From: Clostridiales bacterium
Lineage (GTDB): Bacteria > Bacillota > Clostridia > Oscillospirales > Acutalibacteraceae
Direction of reading: 5' to 3'
NCBI GenBank assembly: GCA_019419895.1
Contig: JAHZIE010000056.1
Span: 1-5,722, forward strand
Length of the DNA stretch: 5,722 bases
Below are positions 1 to 5,722 of this stretch, piece by piece. The translations under genes were made by a program, and so were the position numbers. How positions within the stretch are numbered: the first letter of the stretch is position 1; every line of letters starts with the position of its first letter. The notes beneath the pieces are model-generated. The model was not told the DNA's origin. It saw only the letters and a program-made list of their open reading frames with translations, and did no database searches.

Positions 1-2
1 CC

Positions 3-1094
3 ATGAATTATGTTTTTGCCCCCATTGGAATGCATTTAGGCACTATCGTCCTGCGCAGGTATTCCATCGGCGCCTGTTCCATCACTGGAGTGGTTTTGTA
101 TAATCTGTTTTTTATCCTGCTCCTGGTTCTCCAGACGGAGGCGGTTCACTATTATATCCCTCTGGGGATTCTGATTGGGCTGGCCGGTGGTTTTTATTAC
201 ATGAGCTATGGGGTGCTTTTCTCCAGCTACAGCACCAATGAAAACCGGGACCGGGCATCTTCCTTTATGAGCATGGCCAGTTCAGTGGTGTCCATGCTGG
301 TCCCCTTGATTTCCGGCGCGGTGATCTCTCTGTTCAGTGATCTTTGGGGCTATGTGGTCATTTTCTCCCTTTCCCTGCTCGTTGCGATGATGACAGCGTT
401 TGTAATTGCCCGTCTGCCGGTGCAGCGCGCTGAGAGAAAGAAATCCCAGTTGTGGAAATGCTATAAAATGGTATTTCAAAATAAAACCTGGAGGCTGGGA
501 ATGTTCCTCATGATGGGGCTGAATATCCGCGAAGGCGCTTTTATGTTTATCATGAACATTATTGTCTATCAGTTTATCAACAGCGAAGCACTGGTGGGAT
601 TTAATACCTTTCTGACCGCCTGCGCGGGGATTACGGCCGCCTTCCTCATGGGAAGAATTGTCCATCAGGGCAACCGGACAAGGGCGATGACGGTAGCTGT
701 TACGGTGATTACACTGACAGCGGTGGTATATCTCTTTACTATGAATGTCTATACGACGATGATATTTGCCGTGATCAACGCTTCCTTTACCTGTTTCAAC
801 AGCACGCCGGTCACAAATATCAACCTGATGCTGTTTGATCAAATGCCCGGAGCCCGGGGAATGTGGTCGGAGCTGCTGTCCGTCCGGGACATTTTTGTGG
901 GGAGCGGAAGGCTTATCAGCGTTTTGATTATTATTTTGTCCAATCTGCTTACCGGGGGCAGCCTCTTCTGGCAGGGAGTGGTGCTGGTTGGACTGACGGC
1001 CTTTCAGTACGTCAATATTTTGTGTGCCAAGCGTTGTGTGAAAAATTTGGAAAAGCTCAGTCAAAAGCAGGAGGAGCCCTGTTTGGAGCGTTAG
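3..1094 (+). CDS. MFS transporter, 5'-truncated by the window edge
   Basis: This is the C-terminal 363 residues of an integral membrane transporter of the major facilitator superfamily. The reading frame is open to the window edge, so the ATG at position 3 is probably an internal Met. Family members usually have about 400-430 residues and 12 helices, and roughly the first helix and part of the second are missing. Hydrophobic segments are visible near residues 22-43, 51-73, 89-111, 115-136, 167-190, 197-218, 226-246, 250-273, 298-315 and 320-341. A basic cytoplasmic loop at about 139-165 (QRAERKKSQ) separates the two six-helix halves. The GRIVHQGNRTRAM stretch after the segment at 197-218 resembles the short basic loop between TM8 and TM9 of MFS proteins. 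The tail is hydrophilic and ends CLER. The substrate cannot be read from the sequence. The stop codon TAG (1092-1094) overlaps the ribosome binding site of trmK 15 nt downstream, so the two are probably cotranscribed. MFS assignment is fairly sure; the subfamily is not. Confidence 0.85.
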   Translation: MNYVFAPIGMHLGTIVLRRYSIGACSITGVVLYNLFFILLLVLQTEAVHYYIPLGILIGLAGGFYYMSYGVLFSSYSTNENRDRASSFMSMASSVVSMLVPLISGAVISLFSDLWGYVVIFSLSLLVAMMTAFVIARLPVQRAERKKSQLWKCYKMVFQNKTWRLGMFLMMGLNIREGAFMFIMNIIVYQFINSEALVGFNTFLTACAGITAAFLMGRIVHQGNRTRAMTVAVTVITLTAVVYLFTMNVYTTMIFAVINASFTCFNSTPVTNINLMLFDQMPGARGMWSELLSVRDIFVGSGRLISVLIIILSNLLTGGSLFWQGVVLVGLTAFQYVNILCAKRCVKNLEKLSQKQEEPCLER

Positions 1095-1109
1095 GAGAAT
1101 GTTAAGCTT

Positions 1110-1880
1110 ATGCTGAATCATAAATCACAGGTACCGCTCAATAGCCGCCTGCGGGCGGCCGCCTCGATGGTCCGCAGGGGTGCGAGAATAGCGGATGTGG
1201 GGACGGATCACGCCTACCTGCCTATCTGGCTCGTACAGTCGAATATCTGTCCGAGCGCCATCGCGTCGGATATCCGTCCCGGTCCTCTGGAACGGGCCAA
1301 GGCCAATGTGAAAAATTTCCATGAGGAAGGGAGGATTCAGCTGAGGCTGGGAGACGGCCTTAGTCCTGTCCAGGAAGATGAGGTGGACGACATCCTTATC
1401 TGTGGGATGGGCGGGGAAATGATTGCCTCCATCCTGGAGCGTGCGTCCTGGACAAAAAACAGAGATAAGAATTTTATTTTGCAGCCCATGTCTTCCCCTG
1501 AGGATCTGCGCGGTTATCTGAGAAAAAACGGTTTTGTTATCCGACGAGAGAAGGCTGCGGTGGATGCCGGGCGGGTTTATTCCGCAATGCAGGCGGTCTG
1601 GGAGGGAAAAAGCGCTGAAAAGGTATCCCCAGCCTTTGATTATCTGGGCAGGGTGATGCCGAAATTGTCGGAAGAGGCTATGATTTATGCTCAAAGGCAG
1701 CTTCAGCATTTGAAAAATATCCGCTTTGGTCAAATTGCCCGGGGATTAAACCCGGAGGCGGCTGAAACAGAAAAAATAATTCTTGCTGTTGCAAAAGAAG
1801 CGGGAATCTCAAAAGAGGACGCTTTGGCGGACGACAGGCTTAAAAATAAGGAGATGATTCCAAATGGCGAAAGCAAATGA
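1110..1880 (+). CDS. trmK: tRNA (adenine(22)-N(1))-methyltransferase TrmK
   Basis: This cytoplasmic SAM-dependent enzyme is predicted to methylate N1 of adenine 22 in the D-loop region of tRNAs, as YqfN/TrmK does in Bacillus subtilis. The 256-residue protein has a Rossmann-type methyltransferase domain at about 1-165. Motif I is ADVGTDHAYLP (28-38), followed by ASDIRPGPLERAKANV (52-67), which is the motif II region. GDGL is at 81-84, the family-typical ICGMGGEMI at 97-105, and LQPMSS at 124-129. Residues about 186-235 form a charged helical segment matching the C-terminal coiled coil of TrmK, thought to help bind tRNA. The length is slightly above the usual 230-240 residues, because of a polar tail. 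The ATG at 1110 is chosen because AGGAG (1093-1097) precedes it by 12 nt and the protein then begins MLNHKSQVPLNSRL, a normal start for the family; the ATG at 1099 is out of frame and stops at once. Its end overlaps the next gene by 17 nt, which suggests translational coupling. Confidence 0.95.
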   Translation: MLNHKSQVPLNSRLRAAASMVRRGARIADVGTDHAYLPIWLVQSNICPSAIASDIRPGPLERAKANVKNFHEEGRIQLRLGDGLSPVQEDEVDDILICGMGGEMIASILERASWTKNRDKNFILQPMSSPEDLRGYLRKNGFVIRREKAAVDAGRVYSAMQAVWEGKSAEKVSPAFDYLGRVMPKLSEEAMIYAQRQLQHLKNIRFGQIARGLNPEAAETEKIILAVAKEAGISKEDALADDRLKNKEMIPNGESK

Positions 1881-2634
1881 CATTTATCAGGCGTTGGATC
1901 AGCTTGCGCCCTTTGAAAACGCTCTCAGCTTCGATAATGCGGGCTTTTTAGCGGGCAGCAGAGATATGGAAGTAGAGAGGGTTTTGTTGTCGCTGGATAT
2001 TACGGGGCCGGTAATCCAGGAAGCGGCAGAATTGGGTGCTCAACTGCTTATTAGCCATCATCCCGTAATTTTTTCGCCCCTTCGCAGCCTGCCTGCGGAA
2101 TCTCCGGCCTACCAGCTGGCGGGAGAGGGGCTTTCGGCTATTTGCGCCCATACCAACCTAGATATAGCGGATCATGGGGTAAATTTCTGTCTGGCCGAAA
2201 AAATCGGTTTGCATGATATTGGGCGGTCTGAAACCTGCCCGGAGCTGTTTGAAGGAAAATTGGAATTCCCCCTGCGGCCGGAGGAATTCGCCGGGCTGTG
2301 CGGGAAATCTCTTCGGGTGAGGGGACTGAGATATATCAATGGAGGAAATCAGATCTCCAAAGTGATGATGTGCAGTGGCGCGGGCGGAGAATTTATCACC
2401 CAGGCGGCGGAAGAGGGGGCGGACGCTTTCCTAACGGGAGAGATGAAGCATCATGAGCTGCTTCAGGCAAAGGCGGCGGGGATAACCGCTGTGGTTGCCG
2501 GACATTATGAAACGGAGCGGGTGGTTCTGCCCTTCCTGCGGGAATATTTGTCCGTTAAATTTCCTGGGATTCAGTTTGAGATTTCCCAAAGGGAGGAAAA
2601 CCCAGTCTGCGGCCTTGTGGAATATAACTACTAA
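1864..2634 (+). CDS. Nif3-like dinuclear metal centre hexameric protein (short form)
   Basis: This is a member of the NIF3/YbgI/YqfO family, whose members form toroidal hexamers carrying two metal ions per subunit. It is often labelled GTP cyclohydrolase 1 type 2 homolog, but that activity is not established for most members, so the role is best called unknown. Predicted metal ligands are all present: H65 and H66 in ISHHPVIF, D100 in CAHTNLD, and H214 and E218 in AGHYETE. They match in spacing those described for E. coli YbgI. Other conserved blocks are LSFDNAGFL (21-29), GSGAGGEF-like SGAGGEF (171-177) and DAFLTGEMKHHELLQA (187-202). At 256 residues it is the short form and lacks the PII-like insert that brings B. 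subtilis YqfO to about 370. The ATG at 1864 has AAGGAG (1848-1853) ten nt upstream, inside the end of trmK, so the two genes overlap and are probably coupled. The trmK-nif3 order is the same as yqfN-yqfO of Bacillus. Confidence 0.95.
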   Translation: MAKANDIYQALDQLAPFENALSFDNAGFLAGSRDMEVERVLLSLDITGPVIQEAAELGAQLLISHHPVIFSPLRSLPAESPAYQLAGEGLSAICAHTNLDIADHGVNFCLAEKIGLHDIGRSETCPELFEGKLEFPLRPEEFAGLCGKSLRVRGLRYINGGNQISKVMMCSGAGGEFITQAAEEGADAFLTGEMKHHELLQAKAAGITAVVAGHYETERVVLPFLREYLSVKFPGIQFEISQREENPVCGLVEYNY

Positions 2635-2660
2635 AATAAAAATTTGAACAAAGAGAAAAG

Positions 2661-2666
2661 AGGAGG
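2661..2666 (+). promoter_or_regulatory. Ribosome binding site fixing the GTG start of rqcH
   Basis: A perfect AGGAGG lies 5 nt before GTG at 2672. This site decides the start of rqcH, which has no in-frame ATG nearby. Starting there gives MALDGAFL, matching the N-terminal pattern of RqcH/NFACT proteins (such as MSFDGMF in B. subtilis, recalled from knowledge). Confidence 0.85.
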
Positions 2667-2671
2667 CCATT

Positions 2672-4429
2672 GTGGCTTTAGACGGAGCGTTTTTATACCA
2701 GATAAAAAAGGAATTGGAAGAGACTATGCTGCAGGCAAGGGTGGAAAAGGTCTACCAGCCCTCCAAGGAGGAGATTGTTCTCTCTCTGCGGGGGAGAAAC
2801 TGCGGTGGAAAGCTTTTGCTTTCGGCCAGGGCCAACAGTGCCCGTATCCATTTTACCCAGGTACAGTTGGAAAATCCTTTGTCTCCCCCTATGTTTTGCA
2901 TGCTTTTGAGAAAGCGGCTTGCGTCGGCGCGTCTGGCCCAAATCAGACAGCCGGGGCTGGAAAGGGTTTTGGCGCTGGATTTTGACTGTGTCAATGAGCT
3001 TGGGGATGAGGTGCGCCTCAGCTTGATCATGGAAATTATGGGGCGTTACAGCAATATTATCCTTGTAGATGAGAATGGGAAAATTGTAGACGCTGTGAAA
3101 CGTGTCGATGCGGAAATGTCATCTGAGCGGCTTATATTGCCTGGATTGGCTTACCAGATGCCGCCTCAACAGAATAAGAGGAATCTTCTTGCCACTCCGG
3201 TGGTAAAAATTTTAGAGGAACTGAAAGAGGGAAAAAACGCGCCTCTTGCTAAGGCGCTGCTTTCCGTCCTGCAGGGAATTTCGCCGGTTGTGTGCCGTGA
3301 GCTTCAGCATCAGACATGCAGAGGAGGGGAAGCGTTTTCTCATGAACTGACCGGGGAACAAAAGCAGAGGCTGTCCTTTTTCTTGGAGCAGCTGAAAGAA
3401 AAAATTTCCTCCGGGGGAAAGCCCGTTATGATATTGGAGCTTTCTGGAAAGCCTATGGATTTTTCCTTTGTCGAGATCAATCAGTATGGCACAGGAGCTG
3501 TGACGAGGGAATATCCTTCCTATCATGAGCTGTTGGATGCCTTTTATACCCAAAGAGACAGGATAGAACGGATGCGTTCCCGTTCTTTGGATTTGCTCCG
3601 GCTACTAGCCAATACCACAGAGAAGCTTTCCCGGAAAATCAATTTGCAGCAGGAGGAGCTCAAACAGTGCGGAGAGAGGGAAACCCTGCGGATGTATGGG
3701 GATTTGCTCAATGCCAACCTTTACCGTTTGGAAAAGGGGAGCTTTTTTGCACAGCTGGAAAACTTCTATGATCCCCAGCTGCCGGAGGTGAGAATTCCCC
3801 TGGATCCGGCGCTGACCCCCGTGCAGAACGCGCAGAAATATTATAAGGAGTACAGAAAAGCCCAGACGGCGGAACAGATGCTGACCCAGCAGATCCATCA
3901 GGCGCGGGAGGAACTGGATTATCTTGATACCGTTTTTGATGCCCTCAGCCGTGCCCAAACGGAAAAGGATCTGAATGAAATCAGGGAGGAGCTCCAAGAG
4001 CAGGGCTATCTCAAGAGAACCGGGGGAAAAGAGAAGAGAAGGCCGACGCCTATGGCGGAGCCGTTGAAATTTGTCACCTCCGGAGGGTATACTGTCCTTG
4101 TGGGACGGAACAACAAGCAAAATGATAAGCTGACCTTAAAGACGGCGCAGAATAACGACATCTGGTTTCATACAAAGAATATTCCCGGCTCCCATACCAT
4201 TCTGGTGACAGGTGGAAAAGAGCCGGAGGAAAGGGATATGAGGGAAGCGGCCCAGCTGGCGGCCTATCACAGTAAGGGGGCGGAATCCTCACAGGTTCCG
4301 GTCGATTATACCCAGGTGCGTTATGTGCGTAAGCCCCAGGGGGCAAAACCGGGAATGGTCATTTATGACAATTACCGTACAGTTTATGTGACGCCTCAAT
4401 GCCCTGTGGAAAATGGAGCTGGCAAATAA
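2672..4429 (+). CDS. rqcH: RqcH (Rqc2/NFACT family), ribosome-associated quality control factor
   Basis: In B. subtilis RqcH binds 50S subunits that still carry a stalled peptidyl-tRNA and recruits tRNA-Ala to add C-terminal alanine tails that mark the chain for proteolysis. Older annotations call the family fibronectin-binding proteins (FbpA/PavA). The 585-residue protein has the full domain order. NFACT-N (about 1-165) includes LLLSAR (48-53), PPMFCMLLRKRL (72-83), NELGDEVR (108-115) and EIMGRYSNIIL (121-131). A helix-hairpin-helix-like segment follows (about 195-215, GISPVVCREL). A coiled-coil middle holds charged helices at about 295-345 and 388-447. The NFACT-R domain (about 464-575) contains GRNNKQND (478-485), DIWFHTKNIPGSHT (496-509), the AAQLAAYHSK helix (526-535), and PVDYTQVRYVRKPQGAKPGMVIYDN (543-567). 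The DR motif that B. subtilis needs for tRNA recruitment reads E97-R98 here (QPGLERVL). D4 of LDG is kept. The gene lies 37 nt after nif3 with no visible promoter between, so operonic expression is likely. Confidence 0.95.
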   Translation: MALDGAFLYQIKKELEETMLQARVEKVYQPSKEEIVLSLRGRNCGGKLLLSARANSARIHFTQVQLENPLSPPMFCMLLRKRLASARLAQIRQPGLERVLALDFDCVNELGDEVRLSLIMEIMGRYSNIILVDENGKIVDAVKRVDAEMSSERLILPGLAYQMPPQQNKRNLLATPVVKILEELKEGKNAPLAKALLSVLQGISPVVCRELQHQTCRGGEAFSHELTGEQKQRLSFFLEQLKEKISSGGKPVMILELSGKPMDFSFVEINQYGTGAVTREYPSYHELLDAFYTQRDRIERMRSRSLDLLRLLANTTEKLSRKINLQQEELKQCGERETLRMYGDLLNANLYRLEKGSFFAQLENFYDPQLPEVRIPLDPALTPVQNAQKYYKEYRKAQTAEQMLTQQIHQAREELDYLDTVFDALSRAQTEKDLNEIREELQEQGYLKRTGGKEKRRPTPMAEPLKFVTSGGYTVLVGRNNKQNDKLTLKTAQNNDIWFHTKNIPGSHTILVTGGKEPEERDMREAAQLAAYHSKGAESSQVPVDYTQVRYVRKPQGAKPGMVIYDNYRTVYVTPQCPVENGAGK

Positions 4430-4482
4430 AGAAGAGCAGCGGTGTGTGGACCAATCGTTCAGACAAAAATAGTAAAAAAAGC

Positions 4483-4519
4483 CCCCCTGACGCAGGTAAA
4501 ATAAAACCGCGTCAGGGGG
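4483..4519. terminator. Bidirectional intrinsic terminator candidate
   Basis: An 11-bp perfect stem (CCCCCTGACGC at 4483-4493 with GCGTCAGGGGG at 4509-4519) encloses a 15-nt A-rich loop. It starts 54 nt after the rqcH stop, so on the plus strand it is the natural end of the trmK-nif3-rqcH transcript. The following plus-strand T run is interrupted, however (ATTCCCATTTT). On the minus strand the stem is followed by GC and seven Ts (complement of A 4474-4480) and then another T-rich run, which is a textbook intrinsic terminator. It therefore probably acts in both directions, better on the minus strand. Confidence 0.8.
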
Positions 4520-4604
4520 ATTCCCATTTTAAAAACACGAATGCGTATGATAACGGCGTCGGAGGGAAAAAGGAAGGAGAACCCGCAGCACGTTTTGAAT
4601 TTAC

Positions 4605-4625
4605 ATATTCTCCATTGGAGAATAT
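4605..4625. repeat. 21-nt intergenic palindrome
   Basis: ATATTCTCCA and TGGAGAATAT are perfect inverted repeats of 10 nt around one central T. As RNA it would form a 9-bp stem with a 3-nt loop. No T-run follows on either strand, so it is not an intrinsic terminator. It has the shape of a dimeric-repressor operator or an RNA hairpin, but no promoter or gene start lies next to it. Function unknown. Confidence 0.6.
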
Positions 4626-4847
4626 CGAAGAAGCGGAAAAACTCCCAGATAAGAGGCAAAAGAAAGGGAAGATAGCAAAGTCCTTTAGGCAGTCCTCCCA
4701 ACGGAAGAATGGACAGGCTGACAGGACTCAGGGCATGAAAATGGAGAACAGATTGCCACAGATTTTTGTTAGTATTCCATATTCATAGAGAAAGAGAGTC
4801 TGTGAGAAGCTGGGAAGAAGAGATGTGATGCTTTTGCCTGCCCATTT

Positions 4848-4870
4848 AAAAAGTCCGGACGAAAGCCGGA
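4848..4870 (-). terminator. Weak intrinsic terminator candidate of the nucleotidyltransferase gene
   Basis: Read on the minus strand, TCCGG (4870-4866) pairs with CCGGA (4858-4854) around a 7-nt loop. One C follows, then five Ts (4852-4848). It begins 77 nt past the stop codon of the minus-strand nucleotidyltransferase gene. The GC-rich stem is only 5 bp and the T run is short, so termination may be partial, leaving the stronger hairpin at 4483-4519 as a back-up. Confidence 0.5.
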
Positions 4871-4947
4871 TGTTTCCAGAATTAATTAGTGTGTTATTTT
4901 GCTCTTCAAAAGACAGAAAAATAGACAAAAAAGAATAGAGGGATTAT

Positions 4948-5613
4948 TTACAGGCTGGTCTGGGCATCTTGGCACCATGTGAATAACAGGGAAAAGGCGG
5001 CCTCAAAATCGAAAGGGCTTCCTTTTTTCAGTTCCACCGACATCGTCAGAACCTCTCTGTCCCTTCCTTGGAGCAGAGGGAGGAGCTCCGCTTTAGAAAG
5101 GGGAAAATGAGAGGTTTTCAGATAATACATGTTTTGAAGGATAAAAAATACAGATTTGTAGGAATAGGGTAGAAGAGAGACATTGTCCTCCGGAGAACGA
5201 TGAATATAACGGTGGCACAGCTCGTGATATAGGTTATTCAGACTGATTTTCAGATAAGTTCTTTCATCTTCTATGGTATAGCTGGGGACAAGGCTGGAAA
5301 GCTTCCCATAATAATCCTTTGTAGTATGGAGCAGATGGCATATTTCACAGGGATTCCAGTGGGCAAGCTCGTCTTTTCCACAGAGAAAGCCACAGGCTTT
5401 CTCTGCGTGGCCGTTTTCTTCTACCACTTGACGGTAGACATTGAGATCCTCCACAGAGAGAAAATCAAGAACCGTCATGATATCAATATCGCTTTCCCTA
5501 TCGGCCTCTCCTCTAAGATAACTTCCCTGAAGCCCCACATAGAGAAGCCGTTTCCCAAAGCGTTCTTTCATCAGGGAAATCATTCCAGAGATATATTCAT
5601 CCGGTTGCAGCAT
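4948..5613 (-). CDS. Nucleotidyltransferase-domain protein, substrate unknown
   Basis: This 221-residue soluble protein has a polymerase-beta-type nucleotidyltransferase core. LLYVGLQGSYLRGEADRESDIDIMTV (residues 23-48 from the chosen start) holds the GS signature at 30-31 and the two metal-binding aspartates of SDID at 42 and 44. These proteins transfer a nucleotidyl group to a small molecule, protein or RNA; the target cannot be told here. A third acidic ligand is not identifiable with certainty. The segment CGFLCGKDELAHWNPCEICHLLHTTKDYYG (74-103) and the helical C-terminal part (about 115-215, with SLNNLYHELCHRYIH and YKSVFFILQNMYYLKT) look like a conserved substrate-binding helical region, as in standalone antibiotic-type nucleotidyltransferases. 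The start at 5613 is preferred because AAGGAGA (5627-5621) sits 7 nt upstream. The frame extends to an ATG at 5691, but that has no ribosome binding site. The gene is monocistronic in view, convergent with rqcH, and appears more AT-rich than the operon. Resistance, toxin-antitoxin or housekeeping roles are all unproven. Confidence 0.85.
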   Translation of the reverse strand: MLQPDEYISGMISLMKERFGKRLLYVGLQGSYLRGEADRESDIDIMTVLDFLSVEDLNVYRQVVEENGHAEKACGFLCGKDELAHWNPCEICHLLHTTKDYYGKLSSLVPSYTIEDERTYLKISLNNLYHELCHRYIHRSPEDNVSLLPYSYKSVFFILQNMYYLKTSHFPLSKAELLPLLQGRDREVLTMSVELKKGSPFDFEAAFSLLFTWCQDAQTSL

Positions 5614-5620
5614 TTTCCAG

Positions 5621-5627
5621 TCTCCTT
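5621..5627 (-). promoter_or_regulatory. Ribosome binding site fixing the nucleotidyltransferase start
   Basis: AAGGAGA on the minus strand, 7 nt before the ATG at 5613-5611, is a near-ideal Shine-Dalgarno site. It argues for a start 26 codons inside the longest open frame. The segment upstream of it (5628-5722) would then be leader. It carries a 5-bp inverted repeat, GCTCC (5659-5663) with GGAGC (5671-5675), and a possible -10-like TATAAC (5702-5697). The matching -35 would lie at or beyond the window edge, so the promoter cannot be judged. Confidence 0.75.
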
Positions 5628-5722
5628 CCTTGTGCAAATCAGACAGCAATTGCATGAAGCTCCCCGCTATGGAGCGCGTGTTGTATCTCATTGTTTGTTA
5701 TATTCATGCTTTAGAAAAGAAT

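Larger units (their letters stand above)
4520..4947. other. Convergent intergenic region, no supported gene
   Basis: Together with 4430-4519 this makes a 518-nt gap between the convergent rqcH and nucleotidyltransferase genes. Open frames exist in it. One is plus-strand, about 129 codons, running 4399-4788 through the terminator stem. Two are minus-strand, of about 80 and 66 codons. None has a ribosome binding site in a proper position, a recognisable domain or a sensible start. The plus strand is strikingly purine-rich at about 4560-4680, much like the coding strands of the operon, so a decayed gene is possible but not shown. No tRNA, riboswitch or known RNA family is recognisable. The structured elements are a palindrome at 4605-4625 and a small hairpin at 4848-4870, given separately. 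Confidence 0.6.

Noticed and set aside
2644..2985. 113-codon plus-strand frame starting at a TTG just before rqcH
   Set aside because: It overlaps rqcH in another frame and has a Gly/Lys-rich low-complexity translation. The AGGAGG at 2661-2666 clearly serves the GTG of rqcH.
4541..4675. 44-codon basic micro-ORF beginning ATGCGTATG
   Set aside because: There is no ribosome binding site upstream (TTTTAAAAACACGA), and its very basic translation is what purine-rich DNA gives by chance.
4459..4701. 80-codon minus-strand frame with hydrophobic N-terminus
   Set aside because: It looks like a small membrane protein, but its hydrophobicity comes from the antisense of purine-rich sequence. It also runs through the terminator and its T-tract, with no ribosome binding site seen.
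4399..4788. 129-codon plus-strand open frame overlapping the end of rqcH
   Set aside because: It begins inside rqcH in another frame, reads through the 11-bp terminator stem, lacks a ribosome binding site and shows no domain. It is kept only as a possible remnant, not as a gene.
4728..4928. 66-codon minus-strand frame downstream of the nucleotidyltransferase gene
   Set aside because: It spans the candidate terminator hairpin at 4848-4870 and has no convincing ribosome binding site or family resemblance.
4948..5613. HEPN-MNT type toxin-antitoxin fusion
   Set aside because: The C-terminal helices contain HRYIH, but the canonical HEPN Rx4-6H catalytic spacing is not present, and there is no separate toxin or antitoxin gene beside it.
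5614..5691. N-terminal 26-codon extension of the nucleotidyltransferase
   Set aside because: The ATG at 5691 has no Shine-Dalgarno sequence. The ATG at 5613 has an ideal one, and the core domain is complete from there.

Overview
The window looks like ordinary chromosomal DNA from a Bacillota (Firmicutes) bacterium, most likely a class Clostridia member of the Lachnospiraceae type. The reasons are the strong AGGAGG-like ribosome binding sites, moderate base composition, purine-rich coding strands, the trmK-nif3 gene pair known from Bacillota (yqfN-yqfO in Bacillus subtilis), and an RqcH of the Bacillus/Clostridia type. The genus assignment is an inference from sequence style, not a database result.

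Layout: positions 3-4429 hold four tightly packed plus-strand genes. They are the 3' part of a major facilitator superfamily transporter (its beginning lies outside the window), trmK (tRNA adenine-22 N1-methyltransferase), a short-form Nif3-like dinuclear-metal protein overlapping trmK by 17 nt, and rqcH (Rqc2/NFACT-family ribosome quality control factor) on a GTG start. Gaps are 15 nt, -17 nt and 37 nt and no promoter or terminator is evident between the genes, so they probably form one transcript. An 11-bp perfect hairpin at 4483-4519 lies about 50 nt past rqcH. It works in both orientations but has its best U-tract on the minus strand.

Positions 4430-4947 (518 nt) hold no convincing gene. 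They contain that terminator, a 21-nt near-perfect palindrome at 4605-4625, and a small minus-strand terminator-like hairpin at 4848-4870. Beyond them a single minus-strand gene (4948-5613) converges on the operon. It encodes a 221-residue protein with an N-terminal polymerase-beta-type nucleotidyltransferase core (GS...SDID) and a helical C-terminal region.

Functionally, trmK and rqcH both concern translation (tRNA modification and rescue of obstructed large ribosomal subunits). The Nif3 protein is a conserved metal protein of uncertain function that travels with trmK. The transporter and the nucleotidyltransferase have unknown substrates. I see no mobile element, CRISPR array, tRNA, rRNA or clear new system. 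The points worth a second look are the D-to-E change in the RqcH DR motif, the strong minus-strand terminator with no adjacent minus-strand gene, and the intergenic palindrome.
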